From: Candidatus Poribacteria bacterium
GTDB lineage: Bacteria; Poribacteria; WGA-4E; WGA-3G
Length of the DNA: 41,340 nucleotides
Direction: 5' to 3'
Assembly: GCA_022820835.1 (NCBI GenBank)
Contig: JAJEET010000124.1
Location: forward strand, 1 to 41,340
The notes beneath the pieces were generated by a model that made no database searches, was not told where the DNA came from, and was given only the letters and a program-made list of their open reading frames with translations. This document shows, piece by piece, positions 15,057 through 23,547 of the stretch. The translations under genes and the position numbers were made by a program. Position 1 is the first letter of the stretch. Every line of letters begins with the position of its first letter.

Positions 15057-17471
15057 ATGACGTATCGCAGAAAATTTTTACTTGGCTTATTGGCTTTCGG
15101 ATTTCTATTGATGTCTTGCACGCAGACTCCTGAACAGCGTGCTAAAGCGGCTACAGTACTGATAATTACAGGAAATGCGGACAGCAGTATTGGAACTGGT
15201 AGCGGCTTTTTTGTGAAACCTGATAAAATTGTGACGAATATCCACGTTGTTGATAATGCCAAAATGGTTTTCGTTGTTGGAAGAAAAAAAGTTTACAACA
15301 TTGAAGGGGTCACCGGATATGCTCCGGAACATGATCTGGTTGTCCTGCAAGTCTCAGGTAAAGGTGAGCCGCTTGAATTGCGCGAAGGGCAAATAGGTGA
15401 TAAGATTTCTGTTTTAGGTTACCCCGGTGGAGGATACAAGGTTACGAAGGGCAAAGTACATGGCATCCGAAATAGCGACAAACAACTTAGGTTAGTAGCC
15501 AGGGAGTTTCCGAAAAACAGGGAGCCTGTTACTGTTGGTGGTAACAGTGGCGGGCCTATCATAAACAGGGAGTGGCAAGTTATAGGGGTTGCCGTTTCCT
15601 CAAACGAAGAGTTTAGTTCCGCGAGTACTTCAAGTGCCCTCAAGGTATTGCTTGATTCGGCGAACAAGGAAAATTTGTCAGAGTGGCAAAAGAAAAACCC
15701 TATACTTGCTTATGTTTATGCAACTTGGGCCAATGAGAAGTTAGACACTGAGCATTATGAAGAAGCAATTAAAGGTTTTGATAAAGCGATTGCAATATAC
15801 CAGCACGCTAAAACCTACAATAAGCGGGGATTAGCGAAACGCAGGTTGGGTCGGTACCAAGAGGCGATTCAAGATTTTGATAGGGCGATCGGACTGATTC
15901 CAGATTTTACCATAGCCTACTACAACCGAGGCAATACCTACTATAGGTGGGATATCGCGAATCGGAAAAGTAATGATACAAGGATTGTTCAAGACTTTGC
16001 GAGACCTATTCAAGACTACAACAAAGTGCTTGAATTCAATCCGGATGATACCGAAGCCTACGCCAACCGAGGCGTGGCAAACGCGAAACGACGTGACTAT
16101 GTAGCGGCGATTCAAGACTATACCGATGCCATCAACCGGAACCCAAAGGCTGTCAAAAGTTACTCTGACCGGGGCGACGCGAAGCTAGAAATTGAGGACT
16201 ACGCGGGCGCGATCCAAGACTATACGGAAGTCATCAAGTTAAATCCGGATGATGCCGAAGCCTATATCGACCGAGGCGTGGCAAAAGTAAAAATGCCTGA
16301 CCCAGATTATGCGGGCGCGATTCAAGATTATACGAAAGCCATCAATCTGAATCCTGATGATACGCTGTTGGTGCAGGCTTACTATGAGCGAGGTGCCGCG
16401 AAGCAAGCCTTGGGTCAATATGAAGACACTAAACGAGACTATGCCAAAGCTTACTACTATTTGGGTAAAATAGATGCGAATAAAGGTAACTATCAAGAGG
16501 CAATTGAGGACTTCGATAAATTCATTGCAGCAGATCCGGATGACGTGGAAGTTTATTATTTTCGCGGCAATGCCAAGCAGAAAAGCGGAGACTATGAAGG
16601 CGCGATTCAAGACTATACCCTCACTATCAAGCAAAACCCGGATTTTGTCGAGGCCTACTACGCACGCGGTATGACGCAGCTGCGTCTTGATAAATACCAA
16701 AAGGCTATTGAGGACCTTGGTAAAGCGATTGCGTTAAAGAATCCGGTGATTTATGCTGAAGCCTACAAAGCCAGGGGAGATGCAAAGGAGGGCTTAGGCA
16801 AGGATACAGACGCTAAAACAGATTTTTCCGTAGCCTACTACCATTGGGGCAACGAAGCCCGTAAACGTGACCAGTATCAAGAAGCGATCGAAAATTTTGA
16901 CAGAGTTCTTGCGTTAATCCCAGATTTTGCCATGGCCTATCACGTTCGGGGTAATGCGAAAATAAAGCTTGGTAAATCTAATGCTGATTTAGACGAGTTA
17001 GAAGCGGCGTGGCAGCTATATCAAGAGGCAATTGAAGACTGTGATAAAGCGATTCAGTTGAACTGGGAGAATCCGCACTTCTATGGCAATAGAGGTCTGG
17101 CAAAGTTCCTACGCGGGATTATTCGCGACCCTGACGAGGCAATTGTAGACTACCAAGCAGCTATTGAGGACTTTACCGAGGCTGTCAAGCGGAAACAGGA
17201 TTTTCTTAAACAAGCTTACTATCTACGCGGTTGGACGCGGTGTCTACTGGGGTCCGCGAAAGCGAGTCAGGGTCAATCAAAGGAAGCACGGAAGCAGTAC
17301 AATTTAGCACTTAAAGACTTCAAGACTGCTAATAAGTTGGACACCGATGATGCTTCACACTACAGAGGTTTAGGGCTTGCCAACGCGGCCCTTGGCAAAG
17401 CGAAAGCGGCAATAACGGCTTTTGAAAAGGCGAAGCACCTAAAAGCAGCGTCTGAAAAACGAGCAAATTAA
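15057..17471 (+). CDS. Trypsin-like (HtrA-type) serine protease fused to a TPR array, lipoprotein
   Basis: Start chosen at the ATG 15057, with AAGGA eight bases upstream, rather than the GTG at 15051. A lipoprotein signal ends in the lipobox LMSC. Residues from about 30 to 200 form a trypsin-2/S1C domain: SGFFV, His in TNIHVV, Asp in HDLVVL and Ser in GGNSGGP make a full catalytic triad. No PDZ domain follows. Instead the rest, about 570 residues, is about a dozen TPR units, several nearly identical (AIQDYTDAI, AIQDYTEVI, AIQDYTKAI). It should be anchored outside the cytoplasm, with the TPR part recruiting substrates or partners. The repeat units alternate with sections spaced by VAYYH or KAYYY. 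It has its own promoter and is followed 4 nt later by a helical protein gene. Confidence 0.87.
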   Translation: MTYRRKFLLGLLAFGFLLMSCTQTPEQRAKAATVLIITGNADSSIGTGSGFFVKPDKIVTNIHVVDNAKMVFVVGRKKVYNIEGVTGYAPEHDLVVLQVSGKGEPLELREGQIGDKISVLGYPGGGYKVTKGKVHGIRNSDKQLRLVAREFPKNREPVTVGGNSGGPIINREWQVIGVAVSSNEEFSSASTSSALKVLLDSANKENLSEWQKKNPILAYVYATWANEKLDTEHYEEAIKGFDKAIAIYQHAKTYNKRGLAKRRLGRYQEAIQDFDRAIGLIPDFTIAYYNRGNTYYRWDIANRKSNDTRIVQDFARPIQDYNKVLEFNPDDTEAYANRGVANAKRRDYVAAIQDYTDAINRNPKAVKSYSDRGDAKLEIEDYAGAIQDYTEVIKLNPDDAEAYIDRGVAKVKMPDPDYAGAIQDYTKAINLNPDDTLLVQAYYERGAAKQALGQYEDTKRDYAKAYYYLGKIDANKGNYQEAIEDFDKFIAADPDDVEVYYFRGNAKQKSGDYEGAIQDYTLTIKQNPDFVEAYYARGMTQLRLDKYQKAIEDLGKAIALKNPVIYAEAYKARGDAKEGLGKDTDAKTDFSVAYYHWGNEARKRDQYQEAIENFDRVLALIPDFAMAYHVRGNAKIKLGKSNADLDELEAAWQLYQEAIEDCDKAIQLNWENPHFYGNRGLAKFLRGIIRDPDEAIVDYQAAIEDFTEAVKRKQDFLKQAYYLRGWTRCLLGSAKASQGQSKEARKQYNLALKDFKTANKLDTDDASHYRGLGLANAALGKAKAAITAFEKAKHLKAASEKRAN

Positions 17472-17475
17472 AAAT

Positions 17476-18168
17476 ATGAACATTGAACGCACTGTCCCTA
17501 CACTTTTGAATCAGATACGGGAGGAACTCCTTCCACATATTGCACGTTCCTCGGAAATCCAGACGGTTGAGAACCTGCATCTCTTTCGGAGCCGGCTTCA
17601 CAGTCTCCACTACTCCTGTGTTCGCGCACAAATTCCCGACACCGTTTGTAATCGCGTGGAGGTCTTGCTGTCAACGAGTGCCGACTATTGGCGGCTCATC
17701 GCAGAAAATGAAGTGTTGTTGACAAATATGAAAGATTTTAGGCGCGTTCGCACTTTTTCAGCAGAAGCAGAAGGTATAACAAATTTAGAAGAACTGCTCT
17801 CTGGCGAGGATACACTTCGTGATGTGATTATCAACAGTATCGCCTTTATGCTGAATTGGAAGGCGAATACTATCTGGGTAGATTCCGCGAAGAAAGCACG
17901 CACCGCAATGGCAAAGAATTATATGCTCGATATTCAGGATCGCTTGTGGCAGTTTATCAAGGAGAGTACCCCAGAAACAGAAACGGACGATCTGGAGAAA
18001 GCCGAGCAGGTCCGTGAACGGACGGACAGGTTACTCGCCGTAATTTATGCCAGCGACCTGCCGACAGAAGCACAAGTTACCCTGCTCACGCAAATCTATA
18101 CGCTACTGCTACGGCTGCAACTCGGTCGGCTTATCCTCCAATTAGAATCCCTTCAGGAGGCACCGTAG
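17476..18168 (+). CDS. All-helical protein of unknown function
   Basis: A 230-aa protein with no glycine-rich loops, signal peptide or membrane segment. It appears almost wholly alpha-helical, with leucine-rich ends (LLTQIYTLLLRLQLGRLIL at the C terminus). I recognise no family and see no catalytic motif. It starts 4 nt after the protease-TPR stop, so it is almost certainly co-translated with it and may be a partner of that protein, although its predicted location is cytosolic. Codon use looks like that of the neighbouring genes. Confidence 0.7.
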   Translation: MNIERTVPTLLNQIREELLPHIARSSEIQTVENLHLFRSRLHSLHYSCVRAQIPDTVCNRVEVLLSTSADYWRLIAENEVLLTNMKDFRRVRTFSAEAEGITNLEELLSGEDTLRDVIINSIAFMLNWKANTIWVDSAKKARTAMAKNYMLDIQDRLWQFIKESTPETETDDLEKAEQVRERTDRLLAVIYASDLPTEAQVTLLTQIYTLLLRLQLGRLILQLESLQEAP

Positions 18169-18372
18169 AGGCATGAAAACACGTCTTTTCGATGCACTTT
18201 GCCATATCAAACTTATCTTCTGTGTCAGTAATTCGCGCCTGACTGGAGAGATTATAAGCTTCAGCATACCCTTTCTACTTCTGTTTTGCAGTGTTCTCGC
18301 CGCCGATGTACCGATGTCCAACGCTGAATTGTTGCAAAACAAGAAATCCGGACGCAATAAAAGGAGATCTAT

Positions 18373-19164
18373 ATGTCGAAAGACCTGTTTAAGGAGTTAG
18401 TTGACGTTATAGCGACACTACGGAGCGAAAACGGCTGTCCATGGGATCGGGAGCAGACCCATGAAACGCTGAAATCTACACTCATCGAAGAGACTTACGA
18501 GACCCTTGAAGCGATTGATGCGGGTAATCCGAAAAAGTTAGAAGAGGAACTCGGTGACCTTCTTCTGAATATCATGCTCCAAGCACAGATCGCAGCAGAA
18601 CACAAAAATTTTGATGTCTACGGTGTCATTGAGACGCTAACAGAAAAACTGATACGACGGCATCCGCATGTATTTGGTGATGTCGATGTTGAGGATTCGG
18701 CTGAGGTTGTGAAGAATTGGGAGGCGATCAAACGTTCAGAATCTGGTTACGAGGATCGGAAGTCGGTACTTGACGGAATCCCAAACGCACTGCCTACACT
18801 GCTTCGCGCCCAGAAGATACAGAATCGTGCGGCGCGTGTCGGCTTTGATTGGGAGGAACTCACCGATGTCATTGCTAAGGTCGAAGAAGAACTCGAAGAA
18901 GTCAAGGCGAGTATCAACGCTGGTAAACCGGAAGCAACTGCGATGGAACTTGGGGATCTGCTGTTTGCTATTGTTAATCTGTGTCGGTTTATGGAAATCC
19001 AAGCCGAAGAGACATTGCGACAGGCGAACCGAAAGTTTATGTGGCGTTTTAAATGGATGGAAGCGGAATTAGAACGCCGCGGCACAAATTTTGAAGCGCA
19101 AGATTTAGAAAGTTTAGACGTACTCTGGGAAGAGGCGAAGAAAGCAGAAACCGACACGGATTAG
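18373..19164 (+). CDS. mazG: Nucleoside triphosphate pyrophosphohydrolase
   Basis: All-alpha NTP pyrophosphatase of the MazG family, which hydrolyses NTPs and dNTPs to the monophosphate and pyrophosphate. The 263-aa length and two MazG repeats are typical. The first repeat shows GCPWDREQTHETLK at 21-34, the metal-binding EExxE (IEETYE at 38-43) and EELGDLL (58-64). The second has ELEEVKASI and MELGDLLFAIVN at about 170-205. AAAAGGAG precedes the ATG by about seven bases. It lies between the helical protein and the NadD-like gene. A role in clearing abnormal nucleotides or lowering ppGpp is known for relatives. Confidence 0.92.
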   Translation: MSKDLFKELVDVIATLRSENGCPWDREQTHETLKSTLIEETYETLEAIDAGNPKKLEEELGDLLLNIMLQAQIAAEHKNFDVYGVIETLTEKLIRRHPHVFGDVDVEDSAEVVKNWEAIKRSESGYEDRKSVLDGIPNALPTLLRAQKIQNRAARVGFDWEELTDVIAKVEEELEEVKASINAGKPEATAMELGDLLFAIVNLCRFMEIQAEETLRQANRKFMWRFKWMEAELERRGTNFEAQDLESLDVLWEEAKKAETDTD

Positions 19165-19204
19165 TCCTGCCTGTATTCACACCTTTTGACACGGGTGAAC
19201 GATC

Positions 19205-19954
19205 ATGACAAACGCATCATTGAATCTGTTGATACAAAAATGCAAGGAACACCCGGACTATAAACGGTACGCTGACCTCTTTGGCGGATTGGATTCATCG
19301 GCACCGCCGCGGATAGAATTCGTCCACCGCGCGATGCCACGAAATTTTCAACAAACTAAAAAACTGGGCATCTTCTCAGGTTCTTTCAATCCGTTGACAC
19401 TTGCACACATAAAAATGGTGGAGGATACGGTTGCTAAATACGAGTTAGATGAACTACTCCTACTTCTTGCGAAGGCAAACGTTGATAAATCGATTTTCGG
19501 TTTGCCGCTTGCAGCGAGACTCTTAACGCTCAAGAAATATGCCGAGAGCCAACCACGGATTTCAGTTGGTGCGTCAAGCCACGGTAGGTATATTGACAAG
19601 GTAACGGCGTTAAAGACGTTATTCTCTCCGGACACGGAATTCAACTTCATCGTTGGATATGACACCCTTGTTAGGATTTTTGACGCAAAATACTATACAG
19701 ATTTTCACGCCGAATTACAGGCGTTGTTTGCTTCGGCACGCTTTATTGTCGCAAACCGCGCCGAAGCTGATATTAAAACGATAGAGACCTTCATGGCACA
19801 ACCGGAAATCTACCGTTACGCTCCTTATGTGTCATGTATCGTTTTGCCTGATGTTTATGCGTATATGTCGTCAACCGAGGCACGTGATCTGTTAGAACAC
19901 GGCGAAACCGTTGAACATCTCGTGCCACCGAGTATCCTCAAAATGTTTGACTAA
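19205..19954 (+). CDS. NadD-like nucleotidyltransferase
   Basis: Nucleotidyltransferase of the HxGH superfamily, 249 aa. The ATP-binding loop reads GSFNPLTLAH at 59-68, where NadD has GGTFDPxHxGH, so the first His of the motif is Thr65 while His68 is kept. The second signature, SSTEARDLL at about 224, matches the ISSTxIR motif. It also has an N-terminal extension of about 50 residues. Nicotinate or nicotinamide mononucleotide adenylylation is the likeliest reaction, but the altered loop means another nucleotide substrate is possible. It follows mazG by 40 nt. Confidence 0.82.
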   Translation: MTNASLNLLIQKCKEHPDYKRYADLFGGLDSSAPPRIEFVHRAMPRNFQQTKKLGIFSGSFNPLTLAHIKMVEDTVAKYELDELLLLLAKANVDKSIFGLPLAARLLTLKKYAESQPRISVGASSHGRYIDKVTALKTLFSPDTEFNFIVGYDTLVRIFDAKYYTDFHAELQALFASARFIVANRAEADIKTIETFMAQPEIYRYAPYVSCIVLPDVYAYMSSTEARDLLEHGETVEHLVPPSILKMFD

Positions 19955-19999
19955 GATTTATTGAACTCTGTCAGTATTTCGCTCATGAAACTGTCCGAA

Positions 20000-20077
20000 T
20001 GTGTTTCTAATTTGATACAGTTTCCCGAATATCCCTCCCGTGTTGTGTCTAATCACACACACTTTCCTCAATTATCC
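20000..20077 (+). repeat. Two degenerate repeats upstream of a sigma-54-like promoter
   Basis: Segments 20000-20034 and 20043-20077 share the order TGT..TCTAAT...ACA.TTTCC..AAT.ATCC. The second contains the dyad TGTGTCTAATCACACA (20044-20059). They are about 43 bp apart, roughly four helical turns, and sit about 70 and 120 bp upstream of the predicted start, as enhancer sites for sigma-54 activators usually do. The similarity is partial and judged by eye. Confidence 0.4.
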
Positions 20078-20098
20078 GCCTATTTTAGCATTTCTGCG

Positions 20099-20115
20099 TT
20101 GGCATGATTCTTGCA
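20099..20115 (+). promoter_or_regulatory. Sigma-54-type (-24/-12) promoter
   Basis: TTGGCATGATTCTTGCA matches the sigma-54 consensus YTGGCACGRNNNTTGCW at all positions but one (T for C). The invariant GG and GC are correctly spaced. The start would fall near 20127, upstream of the 51-codon membrane ORF. The rest of the 346-bp gap 19955-20300 holds the two repeats above and a TATAAT at 20265-20270 without a well-placed -35. Confidence 0.55.
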
Positions 20116-20300
20116 CAACATTTCATATATTTGTGTGAGTTATACCGTTAATCGGCAAATTTTTCACAAATTTTGAAACGGATTCATAAACAGTCTCGTA
20201 TTAAAAAAACACTAATTCTGACAACAGGTTTTTAACTTGATAATGTCAACGGCTCATATAGGGCTATAATAAATAAACGTAATACTAAGGAGAATGGACA

Positions 20301-20456
20301 ATGTTGTTTAACGGTGTCGAAATAATTATCGGCAGTTTAGGTGCTCTCATCGGTATTGGTGGCGGTTACCTCGTCCTTTCTGCTTTTTTTGCTGGCATCC
20401 AGCATATCACGAAGATCGGTGCTGTCGAAATCAAAGAGACGACTTCTGAAAAATAG
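20301..20456 (+). CDS. Small single-span membrane protein (51 aa)
   Basis: The frame encodes MLFNGVEIIIGSLGALIG and continues through one long hydrophobic span (residues 5-34) to a short charged tail (HITKIGAVEIKETTSEK). An AAGGAG lies nine bases before the ATG, stronger than that of many genes here. No family is recognised. It probably inserts in the cytoplasmic membrane with the tail on one face. It is preceded by a sigma-54-like promoter and possible enhancer sites, which would make it a regulated small protein, for example stress-linked. Confidence 0.65.
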   Translation: MLFNGVEIIIGSLGALIGIGGGYLVLSAFFAGIQHITKIGAVEIKETTSEK

Positions 20457-20489
20457 TTGTTTCTATGTATAGACAATGCTGAAAAGGAC

Positions 20490-20518
20490 TTGACAACTGA
20501 AAGTTTTTGTATTATAAT
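20490..20518 (+). promoter_or_regulatory. Perfect-consensus sigma-70 promoter for the nfi operon
   Basis: TTGACA (20490-20495), 17-nt spacer, TATAAT (20513-20518): all twelve positions match with ideal spacing. The start would be near 20525, about 89 nt before the nfi ATG. It lies just after the 51-codon ORF, so the following run of genes has its own strong promoter. Confidence 0.8.
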
Positions 20519-20613
20519 GTTATTAGGTATTTGACGGGGAATTGCCACCGTGTTTTGTGATACAGAACATTGTAAGGCAAACGATTTTACATTGAAAACG
20601 AACAGCGGCAGCT

Positions 20614-21288
20614 ATGGAATATCGCGCCCTCCACTCGTGGGATGTTACATCTGAAGAAGCTAAGCGACTCCAGAACGAACTGCGCCCTCAGGTGATTTCA
20701 ACAGACCAGTTTGGGAGAATCAACACCGTTGCGGGAGTAGACATCGGGTTGAAAAAGGACACTGCAATTGCATCTGTGGTCGTCCTGAGTTTCCCTGAAC
20801 TACAGGTGGTAGATAGCGTGGTTACAGCGAGCCCTGTTCGTTTTCCTTATATACCGGGGTTGTTATCCTTTCGGGAGATCCCGCCGTTACTGACAGCATT
20901 TGATCAGTTACAAACGGCACCGGATCTGATAATCGTAGACGGACAAGGGATCGCACACCCCAGAAGATTCGGGCTTGCCTCGCACTTAGGGTTGATCTTG
21001 GATAAACCGACAATTGGTTGTGCTAAATCCCGGCTCTGTGGACAATACAACGAACCCGACTCCGAACAAGGTGCTTATACGTATCTTAAAGATAAAGGAG
21101 AAGTCATCGGCACTGCGGTCCGAACGCGGACAAACGTTCGAGTTGTCTACGTATCTATAGGACACCGAATCTCCTTGGATTCAGCCCGTATGTTGACGTT
21201 GGCATGTTGTCGTGGCTATCGCTTACCTGAAACCACCCGCCATGCCCACAACGCCGCATCCGGTAAAACTACCAGAATACGCACATGA
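20614..21288 (+). CDS. nfi: Endonuclease V
   Basis: Repairs deaminated bases by nicking DNA near inosine. The 224-aa chain has all family landmarks: Asp43 in AGVDIG, the wedge region PYIPGLLSFRE with Glu88, Asp109 in VDGQG and His115. These correspond to the metal-binding Asp35, Glu89 and Asp110 of E. coli Nfi. It is cytosolic. It is the first gene after a consensus promoter, and its stop overlaps the next start by 4 nt, so downstream genes are translationally coupled to it. Confidence 0.94.
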   Translation: MEYRALHSWDVTSEEAKRLQNELRPQVISTDQFGRINTVAGVDIGLKKDTAIASVVVLSFPELQVVDSVVTASPVRFPYIPGLLSFREIPPLLTAFDQLQTAPDLIIVDGQGIAHPRRFGLASHLGLILDKPTIGCAKSRLCGQYNEPDSEQGAYTYLKDKGEVIGTAVRTRTNVRVVYVSIGHRISLDSARMLTLACCRGYRLPETTRHAHNAASGKTTRIRT

Positions 21289-22076
21289 ATGCTAAAAACA
21301 AGCATCACTGGTCGTTTGACTACAATTACGGTGCGCAAAATCCCCAATTTACACAGGAATTGATTGGAACTCTCCGCAGTTGTTACACGGACTCCGACGC
21401 TCGCGACATGCAGTCAGGACGGATTGTCAGGCACGTCTACAATATCTTACCGAACTATTGGCGCGGTTATGGAGGCGGAGGTCAAAATAAAAAACTACAG
21501 ATCGGTGAAGTTATCGTTGAACGCAGCAAAAACGACGGGCTATGGCACTATACCGTCCAATACGAGAATATGACAAGCGGCGAACACCTACGGATGCAAT
21601 TCTGCTGTCTTGATGATAACGACCGCTCCCTCAGAGATAGTTGGCGCGTTGAGGCACGTAATAGCGGAAGTGATACCTATTCCGAATTAACGTTCGAGGG
21701 GTATCTTGCTGGAGATTCGGAGGCGAGACTCCGCATCAACGGTGCTGAGATTCTTGCTGGCACAGTAGACGCATCGACCAAACTGACGTGCAATTGGGCA
21801 CTTTTTGATATAATTCCGTCACTTGCCCAGACAATCCGAGCGTCAGGCAGTGGAATAGACATCGTACTCCTTGAAGACCTGGAACAACTCAGACCGAAAG
21901 GCAAGATCGGTTTCCTTGAATCAATACAGACCCCTATGCCACTCAACGGTTATTACGTTTACGGAGCAGGACTTCTGCCCTCGTATTGGTGGCTTGATGC
22001 AGACGGAAACATTGCTATCGCTTCGACGTTTTTCGAGACATTAGTGCTGAGAGAGAAGATAGAGGGTAGGGCATGA
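21285..22076 (+). CDS. Protein of unknown function coupled to nfi and a sulfatase
   Basis: This 263-aa protein has no signal peptide or membrane span. It looks beta-rich, with many aromatic and glycine residues (WRGYGGGG, GYYVYGAGLLPSYWWL), which recalls sugar-binding or outer-layer folds, but I recognise no family. It overlaps nfi by 4 nt at one end and the sulfatase by 4 nt at the other (ATGA in each case), so the three proteins are made together. A link to the sulfatase substrate is possible but unproven. Confidence 0.7.
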   Translation: MNAKNKHHWSFDYNYGAQNPQFTQELIGTLRSCYTDSDARDMQSGRIVRHVYNILPNYWRGYGGGGQNKKLQIGEVIVERSKNDGLWHYTVQYENMTSGEHLRMQFCCLDDNDRSLRDSWRVEARNSGSDTYSELTFEGYLAGDSEARLRINGAEILAGTVDASTKLTCNWALFDIIPSLAQTIRASGSGIDIVLLEDLEQLRPKGKIGFLESIQTPMPLNGYYVYGAGLLPSYWWLDADGNIAIASTFFETLVLREKIEGRA

Positions 22077-23497
22077 ACGAAAGACCCAATATCGTTTTCA
22101 TCAACACCGATCAGCATTCGTGGGATGCGATCTCGGCGCACGGCAACCCGCATCTTCATACGCCTAATATTGATGCACTTTACAGGAACGGAACATCTTT
22201 CCGTCAATCATATTGTACGGATCCGGTGTGTGCCGCTGCACGTTCCAGTTGGGCAACGGGGTTATACACCTCTGAAACAGGTGTCCCGTTCAACGGCGGG
22301 CATCTGCATCCGGACATTCTGGATATCGGCCAGGTGCTGAGTGCTGGTGGCTATAAACCCTTCCATTGTGGTAAGTGGCACGTTCCGGGTAGAAATGTCC
22401 GTGAAAGTTTTCAGACACTCTACTACGGCAGACGCAATATCGGTGCAGGCGGTGCCGCGTATTACGATTCTGCAACCACGCACGCAGTTGCGAACTTCTT
22501 GACGGGTTACGATGGCGATGAGCCGTTTTATCTACAGATCGGATACGTTGATCCGCATGATGTCTGCGAATATCTGCACAACCATGAGGAAAAACGGATT
22601 CCGAATCCAATAGAACAAGGGATTGTTTCGGAGGACACCTTACCGCCACTCCCTGAAAACTTTAACTACGATGAACGGGAGACGGTGCTACACCGCGTCT
22701 GTCGCCGAGTTGATGACGCATTGATCCACGCGCCTATCCTTAGAGCCGTCCGCCAGTGGGATGAGCTGCAGTGGCGTTACCTGATATGGAACTATTACAG
22801 ATTCATCGAGAAAGTTGACGCTGAGATCGGTCGTGTCCTTGCGCTGCTACGTGAGACATCTCTGCACCACAAGACGCTCATCATCTTCAGTGCTGATCAC
22901 GGTGAGGCGTGCGGAAGCCACCAGATGTTTCAGAAGTTCACGCTTTACGAAGAAAGCATACGAGTGCCGTTCATCGTGGCGTGTTTGGGAGACGGGATCC
23001 CTATAGAGAAAGATCGGACAGACGAAACGCATTTCATCTCCGGTGTAGATGTATTCCCTACCGTCTGCGATTACGCCGGTATTGACGCACCCGAAAAGTT
23101 ACAAGGTGCGAGTGTGCGTCCTCTGGTAGAAGGCAGAGATGTCTCGTGGCGGGATTCTGCCTACATCGAGAGCAATTATTGGGGACGCGCGGTTGTCACT
23201 GATCAATATAAATACGTTACAGAATATAAACCGAAAACAGTGGAGGATTTCTTACCTCCGGGACCGGATGCCGAACAGCTCGGACTTGCGCAGCTATTCG
23301 ATCGGCAAAATGATCCGAAAGAGACAGAAAATTTAGTATCAGCACCCGTTAATGGTGAAATTGTCAAAACGTGTGAAGATAAACTGCTTGTCCAAGAATC
23401 GAAACTCCATCGGCAGGAAATTGTGCATCCGAATCCGAAACGGGTCATATCAAATTGGGGTGACCGGTTACGGGCATATTGGCAGCACGATAGATAG
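22073..23497 (+). CDS. Sulfatase (arylsulfatase family)
   Basis: Alkaline-phosphatase-superfamily sulfatase of 474 aa that removes sulfate esters, often from algal or host polysaccharides. The start NIVFINTDQHSWD carries the metal-binding Asp13. Cys53 lies in CAAARSSWATG, a CxAxR form of the CxPxR modification site in which Cys becomes formylglycine. FSADHGEACG supplies further metal ligands. No signal peptide is seen, which is unusual for a polysaccharide sulfatase and suggests a cytosolic substrate. No anaerobic maturase or formylglycine-generating enzyme is in the window. It overlaps the unknown gene upstream by 4 nt. Confidence 0.9.
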   Translation: MNERPNIVFINTDQHSWDAISAHGNPHLHTPNIDALYRNGTSFRQSYCTDPVCAAARSSWATGLYTSETGVPFNGGHLHPDILDIGQVLSAGGYKPFHCGKWHVPGRNVRESFQTLYYGRRNIGAGGAAYYDSATTHAVANFLTGYDGDEPFYLQIGYVDPHDVCEYLHNHEEKRIPNPIEQGIVSEDTLPPLPENFNYDERETVLHRVCRRVDDALIHAPILRAVRQWDELQWRYLIWNYYRFIEKVDAEIGRVLALLRETSLHHKTLIIFSADHGEACGSHQMFQKFTLYEESIRVPFIVACLGDGIPIEKDRTDETHFISGVDVFPTVCDYAGIDAPEKLQGASVRPLVEGRDVSWRDSAYIESNYWGRAVVTDQYKYVTEYKPKTVEDFLPPGPDAEQLGLAQLFDRQNDPKETENLVSAPVNGEIVKTCEDKLLVQESKLHRQEIVHPNPKRVISNWGDRLRAYWQHDR

Positions 23498-23547
23498 GAA
23501 CACAAATTTGTTGATACAACTAAAAAACACATCAGGACCTCGGAAAA

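Noticed and set aside
18173..18400. 75-codon frame between the helical protein and mazG
   Set aside because: It has a hydrophobic stretch, but it overlaps mazG by 28 nt, has only a weak ribosome site, and its end is cysteine/arginine-rich like out-of-frame sequence.
20237..20270. Second sigma-70 promoter (TTGATA...TATAAT) before the 51-aa ORF
   Set aside because: The hexamers are 22 nt apart, too far for a standard promoter; only the TATAAT is convincing.
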